This document shows positions 1 to 7,915 of a stretch of 64,000 nucleotides of DNA, piece after piece. The position numbers and the translations under genes were made by a program. The DNA is from DASRHT01 sp035293765. GTDB lineage: Bacteria > Chloroflexota > Ktedonobacteria > Ktedonobacterales > Ktedonobacteraceae. Under the pieces are notes generated by a model. That model was not told the DNA's origin and did no database searches. It worked only from the letters and a program-made list of their open reading frames with translations. The number at the start of each line of letters is the position of its first letter. Within the stretch, counting starts at the first letter, position 1. The stretch is from the NCBI GenBank assembly GCA_035293765.1, contig DATGMF010000025.1, positions 62,001-126,000 on the forward strand, written 5' to 3'.

Positions 1-1
1 C

Positions 2-577
2 TCTCTCGTTGCCAAAACAGTCAACGAGTTTGGAGGAATTGATATTCTCGTGAACAACACAGGTGCCCCGCCAGCGGGGATATTTGAGACGATTTCTGAT
101 GAACGGTGGCAAGCGACATTTGACCTGATCTTCCTAAGTGCTGTGCGACTGATTCGCGCAGTTCTCCCATCTATGCAAAAGCGACCAGAAGGCCGCATTA
201 TTCAGATTGTCAGTTCTTCAGTCAAACAGCCAATCGCAGGCTTGCTTCTCTCGAATGCTCTGCGACCCGGAGTTGTCGGGTTGGCAAAAACGCTTTCGGT
301 CGAACTCGCTCCATACCAAATAACGGTCAACAATGTCTGTCCGGGACGCATGCTCACTGACCGTCTTCGCCAGGGTTCAAGCGTCCAGAAGCGTCTAGCC
401 CAGGGGTTGACCGAAGAAGAGGCTATCAGCGAACTTGCAAAGGACATTCCTCTTGGAAGAATTGGCAACCCTGAAGAACTCGGTGCTCTTGTTGCCTTTC
501 TGGCTTCTCAACAGGCAGGATATATCACTGGTACCACGATTCAAGTAGATGGTGGCCTGATACAAAGCCTTTTTTAA
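2..577 (+). CDS. SDR-family oxidoreductase, 5' truncated by window edge
   Basis: The reading frame is open from base 2, so the Rossmann N-terminus with the glycine-rich NAD(P) motif lies upstream. 191 residues are visible. The segment carries IDILVNNTG (the family NNAG motif), a serine motif QIVSSSVKQPIAG, ITVNNVCPG and the C-terminal ITGTTIQVDGG typical of FabG-like short-chain dehydrogenases. Where classical members have Y-x3-K, this one reads SNALRPGVVGLAK, so Ser and Arg take the places of the catalytic Tyr and Lys. I recall a FabG-like subgroup with the same substitution, so it may be a real lineage and not a dead enzyme. The gene is convergent with the next one and overlaps it by 4 bp. 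Substrate unknown. Confidence 0.85.
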   Translation, partial: SLVAKTVNEFGGIDILVNNTGAPPAGIFETISDERWQATFDLIFLSAVRLIRAVLPSMQKRPEGRIIQIVSSSVKQPIAGLLLSNALRPGVVGLAKTLSVELAPYQITVNNVCPGRMLTDRLRQGSSVQKRLAQGLTEEEAISELAKDIPLGRIGNPEELGALVAFLASQQAGYITGTTIQVDGGLIQSLF

Positions 578-2502
578 TGTGGCTCATTTCCCTGCGAGGA
601 GAGAAATGCCAGATGAGCATCCAATATCTTTACGGAAGCTAGTTCTTTCCAGGGGCTGAGAGGCTTTCGTAGAGCACCAAGACGCTGTGTCACTTTGTGC
701 AAATGCAGTTGTGTTGCAAGTGTTGCAGCCTGGCTTATCAGTGTACATGCTTCTTCAATGTTTTGCTGATAAATGCTCACAACGGCAAGATCTGCGAGAA
801 GCGTCGGTTTGCGCTGAAGGAAAAGAGAATCAAGAGAGACAAGAGCCTCCTCTAGAGCGTTTTGCGCCTTTTGCAAGAAAAAGGAGGCTTGGTTATGCTC
901 TGGGTGGGAGAGGACGCGAAAGCAGACCCCCTGATATCCCCCTAACAGCGAGCGATCAAAGCGCACTAGATAGCTTTCTAGAGGAGATACTGGTTGATTA
1001 TCGAAACATTCCGCGTCTTCAAGTGCTTGTAGACAAAGGTTTGCTTGGGAGAGATTGGCTTGAATCTCGGCTTCGATTGCAGCTAACCATCCCTGGATCA
1101 TAGGCGTGGAATGTTTCTCTGCTAGTGATCGCGCTGTTTGAATGGAGGTCAGAGCGTCAGAAAAAGATTTACCATAGATACAAGCCAGGCTAATCCTCCC
1201 CCAAGAAACCACCGTTAAAAAATGGTCCTCAGCCTCCTGTGCCGCCGCCAGAGCAGCTTGATGAAATGCTTTTCCTTGCCCATAATGTCCCATATCAAGT
1301 GATAGCTCCCCAAGAAGCTGTGCCGTTTGACTCAGAAGACTGCAAAGGCGTGTACGCTCGGTTGGAAGCAATGATCCTTCGAGCAGGGCAATCATTTTCT
1401 GCAAATGAGCGTAGACGGGACGGTAAAGGTCACGAGAAGAAAACACCGCACTTTGCCGGTTGTACCAAAACTGTCTGGTACATATTTCTAGATATTGAAA
1501 CGTTGTCTCGTCTAAACGCAATGGTTGCATGAGAGCTTGAGAGAGACGTTCTAGAATATCACTATCAAAAAAGTCAACCAAAGGAAGCAGAGGCGCGATC
1601 TCTGCTGCGTGAACGCTTGTCTCAAGAAGTTGGCGACGAATGATATCCGTGTCCTTTGTTGGACTGTTATCTATTCTCCTCTGTACGATCTGAGAGAGCT
1701 CTATTCGTGCTCTCTGCAGATGTCTATTCAGAGATAGAATAGCCTGCTCTACCTCTGGCGAAAGAGGAAATCCTTGTGCCTCCACAAACTCCTTCATATC
1801 TCGGTAACATTTCAGAGCATCCTGCCGTTTGCCATGCCGAACCAGCATCTCTAGCCACTGCTGTAAAGCATCTTCATAGGATGGATCGCTCAGGATCATA
1901 GCCCGGTACTGTTCCCCCGCTTGCCATAACCTGTCCTCGGCCTCATAGCTTTCTGCCAGCCAGAGGCGAGCCTGCCTGAACAGGTCTTCTGCTCGCTTGC
2001 GGAACGCATAGCACCACTTACCGGACTCGCCCTCTAACAACTCGCCCCGTTCAAGCAAGGCAACGGCTTGTTCCAGGAAAGGAACCGCTTGGCTCGATCC
2101 CTGCCCTCGGTTCTCCGCCTCTTTGAGTAATACCGCACAGGCGTCGAGATCCGTCCAGACCAGCGTTTGAGCAGCAATTTCGTAGGCCGCTTCCCAACAG
2201 GTCACGAGCGGCTTGCCAATGATGCCACGGATCAAGGAGATGGCGTTGTACACGTTCTTGGTGCTCAGTTCGAAATTGTCTGATTCCGAGCAGACATCGT
2301 CCTCAATGGTGCTCCGGGAGAGCCGTCGCCCTGGTTGTACGAGCAACCGCTTGAAGACGGCACGGGCGGGTTTGCTGTTCTTCCATTTGTCTTTCGGAAC
2401 CAGTTTCCAGGCTCCAGAGGGGTCTTTTTTCCAGATTTCTAAAGGCCCAAATAAGTAGATGCGCACAACCACTGAGGCGGGGAGATCCTGTTCCACTTGC
2501 AT
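574..2502 (-). CDS. SARP/BTAD-type transcriptional regulator with TPR-like C-terminus
   Basis: About 642 residues. Residues ~12-115 look like an OmpR-type winged helix (RIYLFGPLEI at the start, a typical SARP opening). Residues ~120-265 match a bacterial transcriptional activator domain (LLRE-like helices, YRAMILSDPSYEDALQQWLEM, LKCYRDMKEFVEAQGFPLSPEVE). The rest is helical and TPR-like. There is no P-loop, so this is a small SARP without an NB-ARC module. The start is ATG at 2502, preceded by AAAGGA; a GTG at 2505 is directly adjacent and cannot be excluded. It is divergent from the aminotransferase, with an inverted repeat between them. Target genes unknown. Confidence 0.75.
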   Translation of the reverse strand: MQVEQDLPASVVVRIYLFGPLEIWKKDPSGAWKLVPKDKWKNSKPARAVFKRLLVQPGRRLSRSTIEDDVCSESDNFELSTKNVYNAISLIRGIIGKPLVTCWEAAYEIAAQTLVWTDLDACAVLLKEAENRGQGSSQAVPFLEQAVALLERGELLEGESGKWCYAFRKRAEDLFRQARLWLAESYEAEDRLWQAGEQYRAMILSDPSYEDALQQWLEMLVRHGKRQDALKCYRDMKEFVEAQGFPLSPEVEQAILSLNRHLQRARIELSQIVQRRIDNSPTKDTDIIRRQLLETSVHAAEIAPLLPLVDFFDSDILERLSQALMQPLRLDETTFQYLEICTRQFWYNRQSAVFSSRDLYRPVYAHLQKMIALLEGSLLPTERTRLCSLLSQTAQLLGELSLDMGHYGQGKAFHQAALAAAQEAEDHFLTVVSWGRISLACIYGKSFSDALTSIQTARSLAEKHSTPMIQGWLAAIEAEIQANLSQANLCLQALEDAECFDNQPVSPLESYLVRFDRSLLGGYQGVCFRVLSHPEHNQASFFLQKAQNALEEALVSLDSLFLQRKPTLLADLAVVSIYQQNIEEACTLISQAATLATQLHLHKVTQRLGALRKPLSPWKELASVKILDAHLAFLSSQGNEPH

Positions 2503-2541
2503 CACTTGCTTCCTTTACTCTCTATGCAGGCCGCACGTTCA

Positions 2542-2583
2542 GTGGGTATTGTAACTCGTCTGCGGAGGAGTGACAATACCCAC
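2542..2583. promoter_or_regulatory. 11-bp inverted repeat between divergent genes, candidate operator
   Basis: GTGGGTATTGT at 2542-2552 and its exact complement ACAATACCCAC at 2573-2583 are separated by 20 bp. They lie in the 190-bp gap between the SARP-like regulator and the aminotransferase. The arms are about 31 bp apart centre to centre (three helical turns), which would suit a dimer or paired dimers. No T-run follows, so a terminator is unlikely. Autoregulation by the SARP protein is only a guess. Confidence 0.45.
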
Positions 2584-2692
2584 AAGCCCTGGAAATATGG
2601 CAGTTGTCTATTGCGACGATGGGAGGCGCTGTGTATAATGACAAACAGGGAGAGTTAGAGGGTAACAGATTCTTTGAAAGGCAGTATGTCAT

Positions 2693-3886
2693 ATGTCAAC
2701 TTCTGCTCAGCGCGTGGCGACCTTTGGCACAACCATTTTCACTGAGATTAATAACCTGGCGCAGCAGTATAATGCGCTGAATTTGGGGCAGGGAAAGCCA
2801 GATTTTGATGCTCCACAGGACGTGGTGAGCCAGATGATAGAGGCGTTACAGTCCGGCAAATACAATCAATATGCCCCCGGCCCCGGCAGTCTCGCGCTGC
2901 GTAATGCCGTCGTTAAACATTCCGCACGCTTCTATAATATGCATATCGACGCGGCGAGAGGCGTGATTGTCACTGCCGGCGCGACGGAGGGTATCTTTGC
3001 CGCCGTTCTGGGGCTGGTGGACCCTGGCGATGAAGTGATCCTGATCGAGCCGTGTTACGATTCATATATGCCCAATGTCATCATGGCGAATGCCACCCCC
3101 GTTTTTGTGCCGCTGCGTCCTCCCACCTGGACCATCGATCCTGATGAACTGCGAGCGGCTTTTAGCAAGAAGACGCGGGCGCTGATCCTCAACAGTCCGC
3201 AAAATCCCACCGGGCGCGTTTTCACATTGCAGGAACTGACCATGATCGCCGAGCTATGTATAGAGCATGATGTGACGGTAATCTCTGATGAAGTGTACGA
3301 GCACCTCACTTTTGGCAATGCACAACATATCCCCATTGCCACCTTACCCGGCATGTTTGAGCGCACCGTCACTATCAGTAGCGGCGGCAAGTCCTTCAAC
3401 TCGACCGGCTGGAAGATTGGCTGGGTTTATGGTCCTCCTGACCTGATAGACGGCGTGGGGCGGGCGCACCAGTTTATCACTTTTGCCGTGAACTATCCTG
3501 CCCAGGAGGCCATCGCTTACGCCCTCAACCTCCCCGATAGCTATTTTAAAGAGTTCAAGGCCATGTACGAAGGAAAGCGTCAATTGCTCTTATCTGCGCT
3601 GGATGCCAGCGGGCTGCAATATTTTGCCCCGGAGGGTACCTATTTCGTGCTGGTAAATTTCTCAAGCATATTTAAGGGCACATCGCTAGAATTTACGCAT
3701 CGCCTGATCAAAGAGTACGGCGTGGCTTGTATTCCGCCCGAGTCATTCTACAGTCGTGAACATGCCCATATTGGCAGCGAGTATATCCGGCTCGCATTTT
3801 GCAAAAGCGACGAGATGCTACAAGAGGTGGGGGAGCGACTGGCAAGGCTCAATACTGCCTCTGTGGGCTTGAGGAATGAAGGGTGA
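2693..3886 (+). CDS. PLP-dependent aminotransferase, class I/II (fold type I)
   Basis: 397 residues, the normal length. Motifs in order: LNLGQGKPDFDAP, QYAPGPGSLALR, the PLP ring pocket around ILIEPCYDSYMPN, NSPQNPTG (Asn171), SDEVYEHL (Asp199, Tyr202), and SSGGKSFNSTGWKIGW with the Schiff-base Lys233, then YIRLAFCK with the carboxylate-binding Arg. The sequence most resembles the methionine/glutamine-phenylpyruvate (YbdL, CCBL) branch, which usually acts on aromatic or sulfur amino acids; the exact substrate cannot be read. The start ATG at 2693 is preceded by GAAAGG; an overlapping ATG at 2686 is in another frame. It stands alone, divergent from the SARP gene. Confidence 0.88.
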   Translation: MSTSAQRVATFGTTIFTEINNLAQQYNALNLGQGKPDFDAPQDVVSQMIEALQSGKYNQYAPGPGSLALRNAVVKHSARFYNMHIDAARGVIVTAGATEGIFAAVLGLVDPGDEVILIEPCYDSYMPNVIMANATPVFVPLRPPTWTIDPDELRAAFSKKTRALILNSPQNPTGRVFTLQELTMIAELCIEHDVTVISDEVYEHLTFGNAQHIPIATLPGMFERTVTISSGGKSFNSTGWKIGWVYGPPDLIDGVGRAHQFITFAVNYPAQEAIAYALNLPDSYFKEFKAMYEGKRQLLLSALDASGLQYFAPEGTYFVLVNFSSIFKGTSLEFTHRLIKEYGVACIPPESFYSREHAHIGSEYIRLAFCKSDEMLQEVGERLARLNTASVGLRNEG

Positions 3887-4032
3887 GCTTATCACTATTC
3901 CTCAGCGTAATTATTTTGTGAGATCGCTGCATTACCCTTTAGCGCGTGAGTGGCTATCTATAGGGTTGTAACCATATATTTTCTCCACTACACACTTTCT
4001 AACGTTGCACATTGAGAGAGTGAGGGCAATCA

Positions 4033-4494
4033 GTGGACAATACGGTGCTGGTGATCGGCATTGGTAACGAAGATCGAGGCGACGATGGAGTCGGGTTGGT
4101 AGCCATCAGAGCACTTGAAGAGCAGGGATTGCAAGAGGTAATTTGTAAGCAGAGTACTGGCGACGGCATGGCCCTGATGGATCTATGGGAGGGCTTCAAT
4201 AACGTGATCCTGATCGATGCCATGTTGTCCGGTGGCACTCCTGGCGCAATATGCCGCTTCGATGCAAACAAAGAAGCGATACCGGCCAGGCTATCCTCGC
4301 ACTCCACGCATGCATTTGGTGTCGCAGATGCCATTGAACTCGCGAAAACGTTATATGAGCTTCCGACAAGCCTGATAGTCTATGCCATCGAAGGCAAGGA
4401 CTTTCCCGCCGGTGTCGGCCTCACCCCCGAAGTTGAGCATGCTGCGTCCGTGGTTGTAAGATTGGTGACGCGCGAGGTGCAGAGGAGCAGGTAG
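4033..4494 (+). CDS. Hydrogenase maturation protease (HycI/HyaD-type)
   Basis: 153 residues with a GTG start. The N-terminus VLVIGIGNEDRGDDGVG and the later LIDAMLSGGTPG and SSHSTHAFGVADAIELAKTL match the nickel-sensing endopeptidases that trim the C-terminus of [NiFe]-hydrogenase large subunits. The Asp in RGDDG, the Asp in LIDAM and the His in HSTHAFG sit where the family binds nickel (Glu16, Asp62, His93 in HybD; here the first is Asp). No hydrogenase genes are in the window, so its substrate is elsewhere on the genome or it serves another enzyme. Confidence 0.85.
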   Translation: MDNTVLVIGIGNEDRGDDGVGLVAIRALEEQGLQEVICKQSTGDGMALMDLWEGFNNVILIDAMLSGGTPGAICRFDANKEAIPARLSSHSTHAFGVADAIELAKTLYELPTSLIVYAIEGKDFPAGVGLTPEVEHAASVVVRLVTREVQRSR

Positions 4495-4562
4495 CATATA
4501 CTTGTGCCGTGTGTAGGAGCGAGGTTGAGCAAAAGGACACGTTCAATTGAGGAGCTTTTGGA

Positions 4563-5351
4563 ATGGATTCTTACAAAAACATCCTGCTGGAGCGCGAGAA
4601 CGAGATTGCCATCATCACCATCAACAATCCTCAACGCGCCAATGTTCTTAGCCGAGCCACAATGGATGAAATCGCCGGGGCAGTTGAGGTAATAGCAGCC
4701 GATGACACTTTGCGCTCCGCCATCATCACGGGCGCGGGAGAGCGCGTGTTTATCGGGGGAGCTGACATCCGGGAGCTGCGCCAGCTCACAGCAGTCACAG
4801 CCCGAACGTTTATTCGTAGACTGCACGTATTAATCGAGCAAATACGGCGCATGGAAAAGCCAGTGGTTGCGGCAGTCAACGGCGCTTGCCTGGGGGCAGG
4901 ATTGGAACTGGTGGTTGGCTGTGATATCGTCATCGCGGCAGAGAGCGCGATCTTCGGCATGCCGGAAATCGAGGTCGGCATTCCTTCGGTGATCGAAGCT
5001 GCCCTGATGGTCAACCTGATCGGCGCTTTGCGTACAAAGGAATTCCTCCTCACCGGAGATCGCTGGGATGCCGCCAGGGCTGAGCGTTATGGCTTGATCA
5101 ACTACGCTGTACCTCTTCCCGAGTTGTTGCCGCAAGCGAAGGCCGTATGTCGCCGTATCACTCAACATAGCCCCACGACTGTCGCGCTCCAGAAAGATCT
5201 GATACATCGCTGGATGACCACCGACCTTGATACCGCCATCGAGTACGGGGTCAACGCGCTTGGCATCGCCTTTACCACCGGCGATCCACAAGAGGCCATG
5301 CAGGCTTTTCTGGAGAAGCGCACGCCTCGTTTGAGTTGGCGGCAGCAGTAA
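4563..5351 (+). CDS. Enoyl-CoA hydratase/isomerase (crotonase) family protein
   Basis: 262 residues, the standard length. The oxyanion-hole segments IGGADIREL and NGACLGAGLE are present. Both acidic residues used by hydratases are conserved: Glu115 in GAGLELVVGCD and Glu135 in GMPEIEVG, which suggests hydration or dehydration of an enoyl-CoA. The usual PGAGGTQ loop is replaced by PSVIEAALM, so substrate geometry may differ. AGGAG precedes the ATG by about 7 nt. It follows the maturation protease by 68 bp on the same strand and is followed by a small membrane gene. Fatty-acid or aromatic degradation is possible; nothing nearby decides. Confidence 0.85.
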   Translation: MDSYKNILLERENEIAIITINNPQRANVLSRATMDEIAGAVEVIAADDTLRSAIITGAGERVFIGGADIRELRQLTAVTARTFIRRLHVLIEQIRRMEKPVVAAVNGACLGAGLELVVGCDIVIAAESAIFGMPEIEVGIPSVIEAALMVNLIGALRTKEFLLTGDRWDAARAERYGLINYAVPLPELLPQAKAVCRRITQHSPTTVALQKDLIHRWMTTDLDTAIEYGVNALGIAFTTGDPQEAMQAFLEKRTPRLSWRQQ

Positions 5352-5381
5352 CGGAGCATGATCCGCCTGAAGGAGTTGCAC

Positions 5382-5561
5382 ATGGTTCGCCGTCACAACA
5401 CATTGTACGCTGTCCTGGCCCTGGTAAATTTTATCATCGCGCTCGCCTTGATCTTCGCCAGTTTTGCTCTTGAGGTCTCATGGTTCTATGCCATGTTGAT
5501 CATAAGCGTATTCTTCCTCGTGCTGGCGTTTTCGTACTTCCAGCTCAGCAGTGCTGGGTAG
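5382..5561 (+). CDS. Small two-helix membrane protein, unknown function
   Basis: 59 residues if started at ATG 5382, which has AAGGAG six nt upstream; the in-frame ATG at 5358 has its GGAG only two nt away and is less likely. Two hydrophobic segments (residues ~7-28 and ~31-51) separated by a single turn suggest a membrane hairpin. The charged N-terminus MVRRH would stay in the cytoplasm. It begins 30 bp after the crotonase gene and is probably co-transcribed. No family recognised. Confidence 0.6.
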   Translation: MVRRHNTLYAVLALVNFIIALALIFASFALEVSWFYAMLIISVFFLVLAFSYFQLSSAG

Positions 5562-5583
5562 AGGTGCCGGAGTCTTGGCACCT
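5562..5583 (+). terminator. Weak stem-loop after the small membrane gene
   Basis: AGGTGCC (5562-5568) pairs exactly with GGCACCT (5577-5583) around an 8-nt loop, directly after the stop codon. There is no T-run, so intrinsic termination is uncertain. Confidence 0.3.
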
Positions 5584-5823
5584 GCAAACCATCTCCCTGC
5601 CACGCAGAATTCTAACATTCCTCTAATATTGCTCTTACGCCGTTCTAACAGCCAGTATGGTATGAATTATTACGTAAGCTATGTAACAGCCTGACTGCTG
5701 AGAGGTGGTATGCGTCCTCTCGCATTTGATCAAGTTTACCATTGTGGAGGTTCCTGAAGAGAACAACGTGCAATCAGGGCCTCCCCACAATTCATGTTGT
5801 TAAGGAGTAAGGAGTATTTGAGT

Positions 5824-6117
5824 ATGTCTAAAATCCGTCCTGTTGGCGACCGCGTGGTGGTCAAGCCCGCCGCAAAAGAAGAAGTTACCAGGAGTGGTAT
5901 TGTTATTCCTGACACAGCCAAAGAGAAGCCCCAGGAGGGGACAGTGATAGCAGTTGGCAGTGGTCGTTTGCTCGAAAATGGCGACCGGGCCGCGATTGAA
6001 CTGCGGGAAGGTGATCGTGTCCTCTTCGCCAAATATGGTGGTACCGAATTTAAACTGGATGGCGAGGAATACCTGGTATTGAAAGAAAATGATATCCTGG
6101 CTGTGGTTCAGAGTTAA
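5824..6117 (+). CDS. groES: Co-chaperonin GroES
   Basis: 97 residues from ATG 5824, preceded by two overlapping AAGGAG boxes. IRPVGDRVVVKP at the start, the mobile loop around TRSGIVIPDTAKEKPQEGTV, and GDRVLFAKYGGTEFKLDGEEYLVLKENDILAVV identify the 10-kDa cap of the GroEL folding chamber. An in-frame ATG at 5794 would add ten residues not seen in the family. groEL follows after 18 bp. I see no CIRCE element in the 262 bp upstream, so HrcA control is not evident. Confidence 0.97.
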   Translation: MSKIRPVGDRVVVKPAAKEEVTRSGIVIPDTAKEKPQEGTVIAVGSGRLLENGDRAAIELREGDRVLFAKYGGTEFKLDGEEYLVLKENDILAVVQS

Positions 6118-6135
6118 GGAAGGAGTAAGGTATTT

Positions 6136-7761
6136 ATGGCAAAACAGCTTGTATTTGACGAACAGGCCCGCCGTTCCCTCAAGAAAGGGATTGATATTCT
6201 GGCGGAGGCAGTCAAAGTTACGCTTGGCCCTAAGGGTCGTAACGTTGCTCTGGATAAGAAGTTTGGCGCTCCCAGTGTGACGCATGATGGCGTGACCGTC
6301 GCCAAAGAGATTCAGCTTGAAGAGCCATTTGAGAATATGGGTGCGCAGTTGCTCAAAGAGGCTGCCACCAAGACCAATGATGTCGCGGGCGACGGCACTA
6401 CCACCGCCACCGTCCTGGCCCAGTCCATCGTCAACGAAGGCTTGAAGAACCTGGCCGCCGGGGCCAATCCCATGCAGCTCAAGCTTGGTATCGATCATGG
6501 GACGCGCGCCATTGTAGAGTATATTCGCTCAGAATCCATTCCGGTCGAGGGCAAGAAAGAGATTGCCCAGATCGCCTCAATTTCGGCTGCCGATGAGCAG
6601 ATTGGTGAACTGATCGCCGAGGTAATGGAGAAAGTCGGCAAAGACGGCGTCATCACCGTTGAGGAGTCGCGCGGCATCAACTTCGAGACCGAGTATGTCG
6701 AAGGTATGCAGATCGACAAAGGCTACATCTCCGCCTACTTCGTCACCAACGCCGAGAAGATGGAAGCCTCCATCGACGATCCCTACATTCTGATTACCGA
6801 TAAGAAGATCAGCGCCGTTCAAGATATCCTCCCCGTGCTGGAGGCAATGACGCAGCAAGGGCGGCGCGATATTGTGATTATCGCGGAAGACGTGGACGGC
6901 GAGGCGCTGCCAACCCTGGTCGTCAACAAAATGCGCGGCATCCTCAACGTGCTGGCTATCAAAGCGCCCGGCTTCGGAGATCGCCGCAAAGAGATGCTAC
7001 GTGACATTGCCGTCCTGACCGGCGGACAGGTGATCAGCGAAGAGATGGGTCGCCGCCTGGATAGCGTCACTCTGGCTGATCTTGGTTCCGCTCGCCGTGT
7101 GGTTGCCCACAAAGATGACACCACCATCATTGAGGGTCGCGGCAGCGCCGAGGATATCCATGCGCGCGTGCGCCAGATCAAAGCCCAGATCGAGGAAACC
7201 ACCAGCGACTATGATCGCGAGAAGCTCCAGGAGCGCATGGCGAAGCTCTCCGGCGGAGTCGCGATTATCCGCGTCGGCGCTGGCTCCGAGGTTGAGATGA
7301 AGTACCGCAAGACCCGCGTAGAAGATGCCCTCTCCGCCACTCGCGCAGCAGTTGAGGAAGGTCTGGTTCCGGGCGGTGGCGTAGCCCTGCTCAATGCGGT
7401 CCAGAGCCTGGATAACCTGCAACTTCAGGGCGACGCTGCAACCGGTGTCAGCATCCTGCGCCGCGCTCTGGAAGAGCCTCTGCGCCAACTGGCGACCAAC
7501 GGTGGCCGTGATGGGTCCGTGATCGTTGAAGGCGTGCGCCGCGCTCAGAAAGAGCACAACAACAGTCACTTTGGCTACAACGTGCTTGCCGACCGCTACG
7601 AGGACATGGTCGAGGCCGGTATCATCGACCCTGCCAAAGTGACCCGCTCTGCTTTGCAGAACGCGACCAGCATCGCTGCCATGATCCTGACGACCGAGGC
7701 CCTGATAACCGACCTGCCCGAAAAAGAAAAGGCCGCGGCTCCCGCCATGCCTGATTACTAA
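6136..7761 (+). CDS. groEL: 60-kDa chaperonin GroEL
   Basis: 541 residues, the normal length. It has VTLGPKGRNVALDKKFG, the ATP-binding DGTTTATVLAQ, the apical domain, and VEEGLVPGGGVALLNA. It forms the double-ring folding chamber that works with GroES just upstream. The C-terminus ends in KEKAAAPAMPDY and lacks the GGM repeats of the E. coli protein, so the flexible tail inside the cavity is different. GGAG precedes the ATG. Likely one operon with groES; htpG follows after 154 bp containing a repeat and may have its own promoter. Confidence 0.98.
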   Translation: MAKQLVFDEQARRSLKKGIDILAEAVKVTLGPKGRNVALDKKFGAPSVTHDGVTVAKEIQLEEPFENMGAQLLKEAATKTNDVAGDGTTTATVLAQSIVNEGLKNLAAGANPMQLKLGIDHGTRAIVEYIRSESIPVEGKKEIAQIASISAADEQIGELIAEVMEKVGKDGVITVEESRGINFETEYVEGMQIDKGYISAYFVTNAEKMEASIDDPYILITDKKISAVQDILPVLEAMTQQGRRDIVIIAEDVDGEALPTLVVNKMRGILNVLAIKAPGFGDRRKEMLRDIAVLTGGQVISEEMGRRLDSVTLADLGSARRVVAHKDDTTIIEGRGSAEDIHARVRQIKAQIEETTSDYDREKLQERMAKLSGGVAIIRVGAGSEVEMKYRKTRVEDALSATRAAVEEGLVPGGGVALLNAVQSLDNLQLQGDAATGVSILRRALEEPLRQLATNGGRDGSVIVEGVRRAQKEHNNSHFGYNVLADRYEDMVEAGIIDPAKVTRSALQNATSIAAMILTTEALITDLPEKEKAAAPAMPDY

Positions 7762-7794
7762 ACCAGGTCTCTGACCTTGAGATAGATGATTCCT

Positions 7795-7821
7795 GTAGGG
7801 GCGGGTCTTGCACCCGCCCAC
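7795..7821. repeat. GTAGGGGC-family short inverted repeat
   Basis: GTAGGGGCGGGTCTTGCACC followed by CGCCCAC folds as GGGCGGGT/ACCCGCCC. It lies 33 bp after the groEL stop codon. It belongs to the dispersed GTAGGGRC family seen at many gene ends in this window. Confidence 0.6.
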
Positions 7822-7915
7822 GTCCCACACTCGCAGCGCCAGATGAAGGGGCTGCGCGTTTTGTCTATTTTATATAGTGCGATTATGGTTGATTGCTGCG
7901 GAGGATTTGCAAAGC

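Noticed and set aside
5562..5823. Search for a CIRCE element before groES
   Set aside because: No TTAGCACTC-N9-GAGTGCTAA sequence is present.
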